A DNA stretch of 64,000 nt from Chryseosolibacter sp964532595 (lineage in GTDB: Bacteria > Bacteroidota > Bacteroidia > Cytophagales > Cyclobacteriaceae), in contig CAZHIQ010000015.1 in assembly GCA_964532595.1 (NCBI GenBank), positions 1 through 64,000 of the forward strand, in the 5' to 3' direction. Below the pieces are notes generated by a model, which was not told the DNA's origin, did not search any database, and saw only the letters and a list, made by a program, of their open reading frames with translations. Shown in pieces: positions 36,490-45,224 of the stretch (positions are counted from its first letter, which is position 1; each line of letters begins with the position of its first letter). The translations under genes and the position numbers were made by a program.

Positions 36490-38325
36490 ATGAAGTATGT
36501 ATTGCTTTTTTGTGCGCTCTTTGCAGGCGCGCTTAACGGATTTTCGCAGGGTTCAGTCTGGAAACCTGTAGATGGCAAGATCATGACGCCCTGGGCGGAG
36601 AAAGTTGATCCGGCCAACCCTTTACCCGAATACCCACGTCCGCAGATGGTGAGACCGGTTTGGCACAACCTGAATGGCTTGTGGGACTACGCAATTGTTC
36701 CGCGTAGCGAAGAAAAAGTAACGAGTTATTCAGGTAAGATTCTCGTTCCCTTTGCTCCTGAGTCAGCGTTGTCGGGTGTTGGGAAGAACGTGGGAAAGGA
36801 GAATGTAATCATCTACCGTCGCATCGTTAATTTACCGCGGGCTTTTCGTAACAAGCGGGTGCTACTCCATTTTGGAGCGGTTGACTGGGAGTGCGAGGTC
36901 ACTGTCAATGGGAAGTCGGTCGGTAAACACACCGGGGGTTTCGATCCTTTCTACTTCGATGTGACCGATGCATTGAAGCGTTCGGGTGATCAGGAAATTG
37001 TTGTTCGTGTATGGGATCCCACTGACGACGGACCTCAGCCGCGCGGGAAGCAGATCAAGAATCCGCATGGCATATGGTATACTCCTGTTACCGGTATTTG
37101 GCAGACGGTATGGCTCGAAGCCGTTCCTGAGACCTACATTCAGTCAATTCGACTCACACCGAATATCGATGATAATACTCTTTCATTGTCGGCGAATGTG
37201 CATGGCCTTCAAGAAGGTCATGTGCTGAGAATGTCTGTATGGGATGGCGCAAAGAAAGTGGCGGAGCAAACTTCATCGGACAACTCTCTGTCGGTTTCGA
37301 TTCCCGACGCAAAGCGGTGGTCGCCTGAAAATCCTTTCCTCTACGATCTCCGGATTTCCGTTTTGAATAAAGGAAAGGTTTTGGATGAGGTTAGCAGCTA
37401 CGCGGGTATGCGGAAGATATCGGTAGGCAGGGATGCGAACGGTGTCCAGCGTATGTTACTCAATGATGAGGTTGTCTTCCAGTTCGGGCCTCTCGACCAG
37501 GGTTGGTGGCCGGATGGTCTGTACACGGCACCCACCGATGAGGCGTTGCGTTTTGATATCGACAAGACTCTTGCGATGGGCTTTAATATGATTCGCAAGC
37601 ACGTGAAAGTAGAGCCCGCCCGGTGGTACTACCACTGTGATCGCGCAGGAGTGTTGGTGTGGCAGGATATGCCGAGTGGGGACCTGGGGAACCATTGGGA
37701 AGCACGGCCGGGGGTCATAGGAAGAGGCACCGAAAAACAGCGTTCAGCCGAATCGGAGGCCATCTTCCGTCGGGAGTGGAAGGCAATCATTGACGCCAAT
37801 GTAAATTTTCCATCGATTGTGGTATGGGTTCCGTTCAACGAGGCCTGGGGTCAGTTCAAAACCCGGGAAATCGTAAACTGGACGATGGAATACGACCCGT
37901 CCCGTCTGGTCAATGCAGCGAGTGGAGGAAACTTTTACGATGTCGGACACATCCTTGATATGCACAACTATCCCGACCCGGTGGTCGCCGATCCGGCAAT
38001 CTTCGGTCAGAAGCAGGTCCTGGTCCTCGGAGAATATGGAGGCTTGGGATTGCCGGTAGAAGGTCATACCTGGCAGGAGAAAGACAACTGGGGATACCAA
38101 AACCTGAAAACCGCCGACGAGCTATTCCAGCGTTACCGCGAGTTGACGTTGCGTCTGCCCGATCTGATTCGCGTCGGACTGTCTGCCGCGGTTTACACGC
38201 AGACTACGGATGTCGAGGTTGAAACGAATGGTTTGATGACCTACGATCGACGTGTTATCAAAATGGATGAGCAACGGTTAAAGGAGCTGCATCAACAGCT
38301 TTACGACCGAAAGCTTATCCCATAA
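36490..38325 (+). CDS. Glycoside hydrolase family 2 protein (beta-galactosidase/beta-glucuronidase-like)
   Basis: A 611-residue secreted enzyme. The signal peptide ends at GFSQG. The sugar-binding jelly roll (about 55-215, NLNGLWDYAI and GAVDWECEVTVNGK), an immunoglobulin-like domain (about 215-310) and a TIM barrel follow. The acid/base is Glu451 in PFNEAWG and the nucleophile is probably Glu515 in LGEYGG. GH2 includes beta-galactosidases, beta-glucuronidases and beta-mannosidases. Galactokinase and mutarotase just upstream favour a beta-galactoside. It lies 72 bases after the mutarotase gene and is followed by a strong terminator. Confidence 0.88.
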   Translation: MKYVLLFCALFAGALNGFSQGSVWKPVDGKIMTPWAEKVDPANPLPEYPRPQMVRPVWHNLNGLWDYAIVPRSEEKVTSYSGKILVPFAPESALSGVGKNVGKENVIIYRRIVNLPRAFRNKRVLLHFGAVDWECEVTVNGKSVGKHTGGFDPFYFDVTDALKRSGDQEIVVRVWDPTDDGPQPRGKQIKNPHGIWYTPVTGIWQTVWLEAVPETYIQSIRLTPNIDDNTLSLSANVHGLQEGHVLRMSVWDGAKKVAEQTSSDNSLSVSIPDAKRWSPENPFLYDLRISVLNKGKVLDEVSSYAGMRKISVGRDANGVQRMLLNDEVVFQFGPLDQGWWPDGLYTAPTDEALRFDIDKTLAMGFNMIRKHVKVEPARWYYHCDRAGVLVWQDMPSGDLGNHWEARPGVIGRGTEKQRSAESEAIFRREWKAIIDANVNFPSIVVWVPFNEAWGQFKTREIVNWTMEYDPSRLVNAASGGNFYDVGHILDMHNYPDPVVADPAIFGQKQVLVLGEYGGLGLPVEGHTWQEKDNWGYQNLKTADELFQRYRELTLRLPDLIRVGLSAAVYTQTTDVEVETNGLMTYDRRVIKMDEQRLKELHQQLYDRKLIP

Positions 38326-38336
38326 CATATATAGAG

Positions 38337-38362
38337 AGCCCCGCAACGCGGGGCTTTTTTTT
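38337..38362 (+). terminator. Intrinsic terminator after the GH2 gene
   Basis: AGCCCCGC (38337-38344) pairs with GCGGGGCT (38348-38355) around AAC and is followed by eight T. It closes the galactose-related transcript. Confidence 0.9.
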
Positions 38363-38373
38363 GTGAATCTGCG

Positions 38374-38399
38374 ATTGCAACGGATTGCAGTTATTTTTG
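38374..38399 (+). promoter_or_regulatory. Direct repeat plus -7 box ahead of MFS gene
   Basis: GATTGCA occurs at 38374-38380 and again at 38384-38390, a ten-base period, directly before TATTTTTG at 38392-38399, which fits the Bacteroidota -7 consensus. The repeats cover the space between -33 and -7, where a repressor would block polymerase. No canonical TTTG at -33 is present. The leader to the ATG at 38461 is about 55 bases. Confidence 0.4.
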
Positions 38400-38460
38400 T
38401 CGTCGAAGTCTAACAACGTTGTCGTCCAGTGTTGATATTCGCAGCCGAATCTTCATTCGT

Positions 38461-39618
38461 ATGGAAGTCAAACAACGGCAGCGCCTGTTTCTCAGCCTGT
38501 TCTTTTTCCTCTCCGGGTTCTGTTTTACATCGTGGACATCGCGTATTCCCACTATAAAGACTGCCTTCGATCTGAACGAGGCCGAGTTGGGCACTATTCT
38601 CCTTTGTATGCCCATCAGTTCGTTATTGGGTTTGCCGCTCTCCGGGTGGCTGGTTTCCAGATACGATAGCCGTGTGCCGATGACCTGGGGCTTTATAGCG
38701 CTGGCCATTTCGATTGTAGGCGTGGGCCTTGCGCACAGTACACTGCTGCTTGTTCTTGCTATATCGCTAATCGCTTTTAGCTTCCGCATCCTTAATATAT
38801 CATTGAATACCCAGGCCATTCAACTTCAGAAGTTGTATGACAAGAAGATCAACGGAGCATTTCACGGTCTGTGGAGCACGGGCGGAATTGCCGGTCTCCT
38901 CGTGTCGACGTTCCTTGTAGCCATGGATGTACCGATGAGCCTTCACCTGGCAGGTGTCGCCTTGATCACGCTAGCGGCGACGTTTTACGGAAGGGAATTT
39001 GTGTTGCGTAACGACCGGGCTACAAGCGGCAATCGTCTGGTGCTTGGAAAACCCGATCCTTATATTGTGTATCTCGGCCTACTGGTATTCTTTGCAGCGA
39101 TCTGCGAAGGCGGAATGTTTGACTGGAGCGGCGTCTTCTTTAAAGAGGTTGTTGGCGTAGAAGTGTTTACCTGGGGATACTTGTTTTTCATGATTTGCAT
39201 GGCGTTGTCTCGTTTCGCGACCGACAAGATTGTTGATAGTATCGGGATGGCCCGGACGTACATATACAGCTCCGTGTTAATCTTTGCAGGCATTCTACTT
39301 GCCGTTTTCTTCCCCTCCTTCTATCCGTCGCTGCTCGGCTTTGGATTGGTAGGACTCGGCACGGCCGCTGTTGTTCCGATGACTTTCACGCTGGCGGGGC
39401 AAAGCAAGAAGTATTCGCCGGGAATGGCCATTTCCATTATCGCTACTTACAGTATTGCCGGTCTTTTGATTGGCCCGCCCCTTATCGGCTACCTGGCCCA
39501 TGCTTTCAACCTGCGGCTTTCTTTTGTGACCTTTGCCGTTTCGGGTCTTATGCTTATTCCCATGTCACAACTTTTCTTCCGGTATCGCCGGGTGAGTGAG
39601 AGTAGCGAAGTGCGGTAG
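38461..39618 (+). CDS. MFS transporter (YbjJ-like)
   Basis: A 385-residue inner-membrane protein with about twelve hydrophobic helices. The opening segment (SGFCFTSWTSRIPTIK) resembles YbjJ-like and FHS-type transporters, some of which carry sugars. I start at the ATG at 38461 (MEVKQRQRL) since the in-frame extension upstream runs through the promoter-like region. It is separated from the GH2 gene by a strong terminator and has its own promoter-like region. The substrate is unknown; a monosaccharide is suggested only by neighbours. Confidence 0.84.
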   Translation: MEVKQRQRLFLSLFFFLSGFCFTSWTSRIPTIKTAFDLNEAELGTILLCMPISSLLGLPLSGWLVSRYDSRVPMTWGFIALAISIVGVGLAHSTLLLVLAISLIAFSFRILNISLNTQAIQLQKLYDKKINGAFHGLWSTGGIAGLLVSTFLVAMDVPMSLHLAGVALITLAATFYGREFVLRNDRATSGNRLVLGKPDPYIVYLGLLVFFAAICEGGMFDWSGVFFKEVVGVEVFTWGYLFFMICMALSRFATDKIVDSIGMARTYIYSSVLIFAGILLAVFFPSFYPSLLGFGLVGLGTAAVVPMTFTLAGQSKKYSPGMAISIIATYSIAGLLIGPPLIGYLAHAFNLRLSFVTFAVSGLMLIPMSQLFFRYRRVSESSEVR

Positions 39619-39995
39619 GCGTATTGCCGGTTCGTACGTTTTATGGCTGCTATCTTGTCTCAAGTAATCTTTACGGCTGCTTCATTCACAAATACGTTGG
39701 AAAATATAGCGCGGTAAACCGCAAGTCTTCGACGACATTGTTTACTGGTCTCTCAATACGTGGTCAAGTCGACCTCGTCCGTTTTATTGCAGTCCGATTC
39801 GCTTGCAGCCGGTTCCACGGTCTCAAGTGATCGATACCTGAAGTATTATTTTTTTGACCTAACCTGATTCATTCATGTTATAGCTCGTGCCATTCCGCCC
39901 TGTCTATAGTTCGTCGCTTTCATTATTTATTCCTCACCACATCGCTGAATACTCATTCTCTGAAGAAGGGGTCTGCGTTGAATTTTTTTGCCAGA
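39619..39995. other. Intergenic stretch of 377 bases with no supported gene
   Basis: I see no coding frame with family features, no tRNA and no terminator with a T-run. A short weak stem (GCGGT / ACCGC near 39711-39722) is present. The A/T-rich part around 39841-39860 may belong to the promoter of the PKD esterase, but no TAnnTTTG box is clean. Confidence 0.6.
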
Positions 39996-41963
39996 ATGAG
40001 ATTACATTTTTTAACCGCGCTCATAGTATGCCTCGTTTCGTTTCAGGCTCTAGCGCAACAGACTGCGAAAATTACATCCTCGGGAACTGGATACCTTGAG
40101 TATCTCCCTCCGGATTACAATAAAAACTCAAATACATATCCGCTCGTTTTGTTCCTTCACGGAATTGGAGAACGAGGTACAACGTCGACGGATCCGGCTA
40201 CCATCAAAAGCTCCCTTGACAAACTGACCAATGCGGGTATGCCGCGTTACATCAAGAACGGCGAAAAGTATCCGTTTATCGTTATTTCTCCACAACTGAA
40301 GAGTTCGTATGGCACGTGGCCCGCGAACTATGTGATGGAAGTACTCAACCATGTTCGTAAAGAGCTGCGTGTTGATCCTAATCGCATCTATATCACAGGT
40401 TTGAGTTTGGGAGGTTTTGGTACGTGGACGACCCTGGGTGCAAATCCCGGAGTGTTCGCGGCTGCCCTTCCCATTTGTTCTGGAGGAAATGCCATAGGTA
40501 AAGCATGTACGATTGCGTCGACCAATATTCCGATCTGGGCATTTCACGGAACTGCCGATAATGTAGTGTCACACACTGTGACAACGAATATGATCAACGC
40601 GATCAATGCGTGTAAACCAGCGCCTAATCCGCTTGCGAAGACAACCCTGTTTTCCGGAATGGGTCATAACGTCTGGGATAAGGTATATCGTGAAACGGAT
40701 GCCCTCAATTGGTTGACCAGCTTCCGTCTCAACGGAGGAGGTTCTTCAACGCCTTCTAATCAGGCGCCTACTGTTAATGCAGGTAGCGACAAGACAATCA
40801 CTCTCCCTACGAAGGAGGCTACTATTCAGGCTTCGGCCAGCGACCCTGATGGTTCTATTGCCTCGTGGAAATGGACAAAGATTTCAGGGGGTTCTGCCAG
40901 CATGAGTGGTGAAACGACGTCGAAGATACGGGTCTACAACTTGTCGGAAGGGATATACACTTTCCGTGTTACCGTGACTGACAACAAAGGGGCTTCTGCT
41001 TCCGACGATGTCACGGTTACGGTAAAGTCAGGAACAAATCAAGCTCCCGTTGCAAACGCCGGGCCGGATAAGACTACATCATCGTCAACGATTGTGTTAA
41101 CCGGGTCGGGGTCTGACAAAGATGGAAAGATCGTTTCCTATAAGTGGACGCAATATGGTGGTGCATCGACTACGATGACGAATGCGAATACACCGACGGT
41201 TACTATCCAGGGTCTGAGAGATGGTAACTACTTCTTCCGTCTCACGGTTACTGATGACAAAGGAGCAACAGCCTTTGACAACATGATGGTGGTGGTTAAG
41301 GGAAATACCGGAGGCAATACCGGTACAACTCCGCCGAAAGGAGATCCTAACGATTCGGTAATCCCGGATCCGGGGACTAACATTGCGCCGGTTGCGAACG
41401 CTGGCCCGGACGTGAGAACAAGTTCTTCGACGGTTGTGTTGCGTGGTTCAGGGTCGGATAAAGATGGATCGATCGTTTCCTACCGGTGGACGCAATACGG
41501 AGGAGCGGCGACACAAATGACGAACGCCAATACACCTAACGTTACGATTAGCGGTTTGCGTACCGGGAAGTACTATTTCCGTCTTACGGTTACCGATGAT
41601 AAGGGAAAAACAGGATATGATAATGTCCTCGTTGTAATATCTGATTCCTATTCAGACATGGTTCCCCAACTTCCTCATCAAGCCAATATCCCGCCGAAGG
41701 CAGACGCAGGCCCCGACAAACGACTAGCTTCTGCAGTCGCCGCGCTTAAGCTGTACGGCTCGGGTCATGATGAAGACGGTACTATAGTTTCGTACAAATG
41801 GTCACAGTATGGTGGAAAGCCTTTGACTTTGTCTGGAGCCAATCAACCCGTCGTTACTGTGTCAGGACTTGAAGCCGGGAAGTATTACCTGCGTCTAACC
41901 GTTGAAGATAATGACGGTGCGGCAGATCATGACAACATGCTTATTGTGGTGAGTGAAGGATGA
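39996..41963 (+). CDS. Secreted alpha/beta-hydrolase (PHB depolymerase/esterase-like) with four PKD domains
   Basis: A 655-residue secreted protein. The ATG at 39996 gives a good signal peptide ending at ALAQQ; a TTG at 39978 is less likely. Residues about 30-245 form an alpha/beta-hydrolase with oxyanion region LFLHGIGERG, nucleophile Ser137 in GLSLGG, an Asp in FHGTADN and a His in GMGHNVWD. Related enzymes are polyhydroxybutyrate depolymerases and carbohydrate esterases. Four PKD-type domains follow, beginning near 40758, 41037, 41379 and 41685, joined by Gly/Thr/Pro-rich linkers. No T9SS C-terminal sorting domain is obvious. It probably acts outside the cell on a polymer bound by the PKD modules. 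Confidence 0.86.
   Translation: MRLHFLTALIVCLVSFQALAQQTAKITSSGTGYLEYLPPDYNKNSNTYPLVLFLHGIGERGTTSTDPATIKSSLDKLTNAGMPRYIKNGEKYPFIVISPQLKSSYGTWPANYVMEVLNHVRKELRVDPNRIYITGLSLGGFGTWTTLGANPGVFAAALPICSGGNAIGKACTIASTNIPIWAFHGTADNVVSHTVTTNMINAINACKPAPNPLAKTTLFSGMGHNVWDKVYRETDALNWLTSFRLNGGGSSTPSNQAPTVNAGSDKTITLPTKEATIQASASDPDGSIASWKWTKISGGSASMSGETTSKIRVYNLSEGIYTFRVTVTDNKGASASDDVTVTVKSGTNQAPVANAGPDKTTSSSTIVLTGSGSDKDGKIVSYKWTQYGGASTTMTNANTPTVTIQGLRDGNYFFRLTVTDDKGATAFDNMMVVVKGNTGGNTGTTPPKGDPNDSVIPDPGTNIAPVANAGPDVRTSSSTVVLRGSGSDKDGSIVSYRWTQYGGAATQMTNANTPNVTISGLRTGKYYFRLTVTDDKGKTGYDNVLVVISDSYSDMVPQLPHQANIPPKADAGPDKRLASAVAALKLYGSGHDEDGTIVSYKWSQYGGKPLTLSGANQPVVTVSGLEAGKYYLRLTVEDNDGAADHDNMLIVVSEG
41037..41643 (+). 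repeat. Near-identical PKD repeat pair (period 342 bases)
   Basis: The second (from 41037) and third (from 41379) PKD domains share long stretches such as GSGSDKDG, VSYKWTQYGG / VSYRWTQYGG and FRLTVTDDKG, and are clearly similar at the DNA level. The first and fourth PKD copies are more diverged. This indicates a recent internal duplication. Confidence 0.8.
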
Positions 41964-41983
41964 TGTTGTGAAGAACAAGACAG

Positions 41984-42016
41984 ATAGCCCGTTCGAAAGG
42001 ACGGGCTATTTTTTTT
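41984..42016 (+). terminator. Intrinsic terminator after PKD esterase
   Basis: ATAGCCCGT (41984-41992) pairs with ACGGGCTAT (42001-42009), followed by a run of eight T. The T-run overlaps the stop codon of the convergent amylase gene. No T-run lies on the other side, so it works mainly in the plus direction. Confidence 0.85.
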
Positions 42017-43026
42017 AGAGAAGTAATGGGCTTTTCCTAAACCATCGATATCCATAGGGCTTGAGTTTTATCTCTCCTGATTCCAGTTGTTGATCGTCAT
42101 ATTCGCCGTCACTAAAGTATTCAATCATGTTTTCGTAAAGTTTCTCCGGCTTCACTATTACGGCTTCGTCGGTTAGATTGTGGATAGCGAGGGCGATGCC
42201 GTTTTTGTAGTGACTGGCCTGAATGAGAACACCGGGATGGTTACACTTGATCATTTCATAGTGACCATATCCAAACTCAATGCATTCTTTTCTGATGTTG
42301 ATAAGGCGTTCAACCCAGTTGAGGAAGGACAGCGGGTCGCGAAGTTGTCCGTGAACGTTTACCTTTTCGAATCCGTATTCGCTATCGCGGATACAGGGGG
42401 GTACAATGTCTTGTGCGGCCGAGAAGCCGCCGTGGTTTTCGTTCGACCATTGCATCGTGGTTCGGACGCTGTTCCTTTCCTCCAATCCGAGGTTTTCACC
42501 CATGCCAAGTTCGTCGCCGTATAAGACAACTGGAGTTCCGGGCAAGGTGAAGAGGAGGCTCCAGGCCAACTCCATCATCTGGCGATTGTTCTTTAACATG
42601 GGGGCGAGTCTTCGACGTATGCCGCGTTGATATATGCGCATGCTTTTATCAGGAGCGAAGGCCGCGTACANNNNNNNNNNNNNNNNNNNNNNNNNNNNNN
42701 NNNNNNNNNNNNNNNNNNNNNNNNNNNNNNNNNNNNNNNNNNNNNNNNNNNNNNNNNNNNNNNNNNNNNNCAAGAAATTCAACGAAATGTCCGAGGGTGC
42801 CGTACCTTGGGTCGACGTTCAGATAGTCGCTGATATCGTAGCCGTTGTCGCGGTTGGGTGTGGGAAAGAAGGGCTGTAGCCAAAGACAAGTAATACCAAG
42901 TCCTGCAAGATAGTCGAGTGATCGCGTAAGACCCTGGAAATCGCCGACCCCGTCAGCATTTCCGTCCATGAACGTCTGAACGTGGAGCGAATAGATGACT
43001 GCGTTTTTGTACCAGTATTTCGCCAT
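42015..43026 (-). CDS. Alpha-amylase family (GH13) protein, trehalose synthase-like, interrupted by an assembly gap
   Basis: Two pieces of one gene flank 100 N. The start at 43026 gives MAKYWYKNAVIYSLHVQTF, a classic TreS-type GH13 opening, followed by DGNADGVGDFQGL and DNGYDISDY. After the gap come the GIRRRLAPML stretch, LPGTPVVLYGDELGMG and NSVRTTMQWS, typical of trehalose synthases and related GH13 enzymes that interconvert or hydrolyse alpha-glucosides. The two pieces hold about 85 and 245 residues, while TreS proteins have about 540-560, so some 200 residues with the catalytic Asp and Glu are missing. The frame difference across the gap is an artefact of the placeholder, not a frameshift. 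No signal peptide is seen, so it is cytoplasmic. Confidence 0.85.
42671..42770. other. Assembly gap of 100 N inside the GH13 gene
   Basis: Exactly 100 undetermined bases. Family length suggests that about 600 or more bases are really missing here. Confidence 0.97.
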
Positions 43027-43214
43027 AGAACGATTTGAAGCTTTCTTCTTTCCACAGTAAAATTTCACGCCCGCCGTTTGGTTGTTTGGATCAATCTTCT
43101 GACATCCGGGTCTGGCGAAACGGACGATCGACTGTCAAAACTTCATTTCCTGCGGGGTAAATACGACGATATGTCCCTAATATTTGATCGGCATACACTT
43201 TGCGAATTTCAGGG

Positions 43215-43228
43215 TGAATCGCGATTCA
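43215..43228. promoter_or_regulatory. Perfect 14-base palindrome upstream of hsp20
   Basis: TGAATCGCGATTCA reads the same on both strands and lies 39 bases before the Hsp20 ATG, in the gap between hsp20 and the divergent GH13 gene. It does not match the CIRCE element of HrcA. It is a candidate operator for one or both genes. Confidence 0.5.
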
Positions 43229-43266
43229 GCTATGTGCAACTTTAAATCAGAAAGGAGGGTTAGAGT

Positions 43267-43719
43267 ATGAGAGAACTTGTTAAATCAAATGGTACAGTTT
43301 TTCCGAGTTTGCCCTCATTCTTTGATGATTTCTTCACAAAGGATTGGCTGACCTCGGGATGGAGTGATTGGCGTCTGCCGGGTGTTTCCAGGCCGGCGGT
43401 AAATGTTGTTGAGAATGACAAAGATTTTGTAATTGAAGTGGCGGCTCCGGGCATGAAGCGAGGCGACTTCAAGGTTGAGGTCGAAGATGACGTTCTTACA
43501 ATTTCATCCGAGCATGAAAGCAAGAACGAGGAGCGCGACGGCCGTTACACACGCAGGGAGTTTAGCTATCACTCATTTCAGCGTAGCTTCCGCTTGCCGG
43601 AACATAGAGTGAAAGTTGACAAAATCTCGGCGCGGTACGACAACGGCATTCTCTACGTAACAGTGCCAAAGGCGGAAGACACCAAGAGCAGACCGGTACG
43701 GCAAATCGCCGTTTCATAA
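43267..43719 (+). CDS. Hsp20/alpha-crystallin family small heat-shock protein
   Basis: A 150-residue ATP-independent chaperone that holds unfolding proteins. The alpha-crystallin domain spans about 38-140 (AVNVVENDKDFVIEVAAPGM, DVLTISSEHE, and DNGILYVTVPKAE with the GIL pair used for dimer contacts). A strong Shine-Dalgarno-like AAAGGAGGG at 43251-43259 precedes the ATG, which is unusual in Bacteroidota, where such sites are weak. It implies high translation on demand. A palindrome upstream and a terminator downstream make it a single-gene transcript. Confidence 0.93.
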   Translation: MRELVKSNGTVFPSLPSFFDDFFTKDWLTSGWSDWRLPGVSRPAVNVVENDKDFVIEVAAPGMKRGDFKVEVEDDVLTISSEHESKNEERDGRYTRREFSYHSFQRSFRLPEHRVKVDKISARYDNGILYVTVPKAEDTKSRPVRQIAVS

Positions 43720-43742
43720 CGGCCGGTATAATAAGGTTTTTT

Positions 43743-43768
43743 AAGGCGGGAAAAACCCGCCTTTTTTA
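43743..43768 (+). terminator. Intrinsic terminator after hsp20
   Basis: AAGGCGGG (43743-43750) pairs with CCCGCCTT (43756-43763) around AAAAA, followed by a T-run. Confidence 0.88.
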
Positions 43769-43817
43769 TGCCGGTGCAGGTACATTTTTTTAGTGTTCAA
43801 CTTTCAAAGATTGTGTT

Positions 43818-44036
43818 ATGACGGACAGCAAGATTTTCAGGGGCCAACGCGATCGGAGCAGGATTGACATCAATGATCCGGTTGATGTTCGCTACATGCA
43901 TCACCAGTTCCCGTGGTTGTCGTATGATCAGATTCGCGACGCGATTCGCAAGCATGGCCCCGATCGTGATGTAGTTCACGCGGTACTTGAACGTACTCCT
44001 TCAGCGAGCAGGAGCAAGAGACGAAGCGATGGTTAA
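43818..44036 (+). CDS. DUF3606 domain-containing protein
   Basis: A 72-residue basic, soluble protein. The pattern DRSRIDINDPVDVRYMHHQF, followed by a helix ending HGPDRDVVHAVLE, matches DUF3606, a short family of unknown function found mostly in Proteobacteria and Bacteroidota. Its neighbour on one side is the small heat-shock gene, with a terminator between them. No function can be assigned. The basic tail (SRSKRRS) might bind nucleic acid, which is a guess. Confidence 0.75.
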   Translation: MTDSKIFRGQRDRSRIDINDPVDVRYMHHQFPWLSYDQIRDAIRKHGPDRDVVHAVLERTPSASRSKRRSDG

Positions 44037-44075
44037 GCATAATACCCGGATGTCAGACGGAACCTTTTGTATCTC

Positions 44076-45107
44076 ATGAGTAAGCGCACGGTAACTCTTA
44101 TTCCTGGCGACGGTATCGGTCCGGAGATTACGGATGCGGTTAAAAAGGTGTTCGGCGCGTTACAGGCGCCCATTGAGTGGGAAGAGGTTCCGGCTGGCAT
44201 GACGGCAATGGAGGAGTATGGGGAACTATTGCCTAAAGCACTACTTGATTCAGTGGCTCGCAATCGTGTTGTGCTAAAGGGACCGATTACGACTCCAATT
44301 GGGGAAGGGTTTCGCAGCGTGAACATCGAGCTGCGCCAGCACTTTGATCTCTTCGCAAGCATTCGACCGTGCAAGAGCGTGGAGGCTATTCCTACGCCCT
44401 ACCAAGATGTGGATCTCATCGTGATCCGGGAAAACACCGAGGGGCTGTACGCAGGGCTCGAATACTATGACGAGAGGCTGGGTATAATTGATACTATTGC
44501 ACGTATTACGCACAAGGGATGTGAGCGCATCGTAAGAGCGGGCTTCGAGTATGCAAAACGCAACGGCCGTAAACGTGTGACCCTCGTTCATAAAGCGAAC
44601 ATTCTCAAACAAGCGGGCGCAGCCTTCCTGAGGGCAGGAAAAATGGTTGCACCTGAATATCCCGAGATTGAAATCGATGATTACATCATCGACAATATGT
44701 GTATGCAGCTGGTGACGCGACCGCAGCGTTTTGATGTTATCGTGACCACTAATCTTTTTGGTGACATTCTCTCCGACCTGGCGGCTGGATTGGTAGGAGG
44801 TCTTGGCGTTGCTGCGGGAGCGAACATCGGGACTCAAGTAGCCATGTTCGAGGCTGTCCACGGATCAGCACCGGATATTGCCGGTAAGAATATTGCCAAT
44901 CCTACCGCCTTGTTAAAGTCAGGGGTAATGATGTTGACCCACCTCGGAGAGGCGCAGCTAGCACAGCGTCTTGAGGCCGCACTTGATCTTACTCTGCAGA
45001 ATAAGGATGAGTGCACTCGTGATCTTGGCGGACTTTCCGGGACGGACGAATTTGCGGATCACATTATCCGCCATCTCGAACACGACGTGGAGCTTATTGA
45101 CTCCTGA
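44076..45107 (+). CDS. Isocitrate/isopropylmalate family dehydrogenase (NAD-type isocitrate dehydrogenase)
   Basis: A 343-residue cytoplasmic dehydrogenase. The N-terminus (TLIPGDGIGPEI) and the substrate loop TPIGEGFRSVNIELRQHFDL, then IRENTEGLYAGLEY, match the NAD-dependent isocitrate dehydrogenases related to mitochondrial IDH3, more than isopropylmalate dehydrogenases. The metal-binding aspartates are in TTNLFGDILSDLAAG. I start at the ATG at 44076. It would supply 2-oxoglutarate in the TCA cycle. No leu genes are nearby, which supports the isocitrate call, but homoisocitrate or tartrate substrates cannot be fully excluded. Confidence 0.86.
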   Translation: MSKRTVTLIPGDGIGPEITDAVKKVFGALQAPIEWEEVPAGMTAMEEYGELLPKALLDSVARNRVVLKGPITTPIGEGFRSVNIELRQHFDLFASIRPCKSVEAIPTPYQDVDLIVIRENTEGLYAGLEYYDERLGIIDTIARITHKGCERIVRAGFEYAKRNGRKRVTLVHKANILKQAGAAFLRAGKMVAPEYPEIEIDDYIIDNMCMQLVTRPQRFDVIVTTNLFGDILSDLAAGLVGGLGVAAGANIGTQVAMFEAVHGSAPDIAGKNIANPTALLKSGVMMLTHLGEAQLAQRLEAALDLTLQNKDECTRDLGGLSGTDEFADHIIRHLEHDVELIDS

Positions 45108-45177
45108 TTGCGACGAACTCGACTTCGCTTTTTACGAATCCCTCCTCCTCAATTTGCGTCATTCTTCAGGCAACGTT

Positions 45178-45206
45178 TTTGTCGTAAACGCAATGCTATA
45201 TCTTTA
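45178..45206 (+). promoter_or_regulatory. Putative promoter for the exported DHDPS-like gene
   Basis: TTTG at 45178-45181, a 17-base spacer and TATCTTTA at 45199-45206 fit the Bacteroidota consensus TTTG-N17-23-TAnnTTTG with one mismatch. It lies 18 bases before the ATG at 45225, so the leader would be very short and the gene is expressed apart from the upstream dehydrogenase. Confidence 0.5.
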
Positions 45207-45224
45207 TCAATCATTGGTAAGATT

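Noticed and set aside
39624..39830. A 68-codon open frame in the gap before the PKD esterase
   Set aside because: Composition is unlike that of the neighbours, no ribosome site is seen, and the translation has no family or membrane pattern.
42015..43068. A frameshifted amylase pseudogene
   Set aside because: The change of frame falls exactly at a 100-N placeholder of unknown true size. Both flanks are intact, so there is no evidence of a frameshift.
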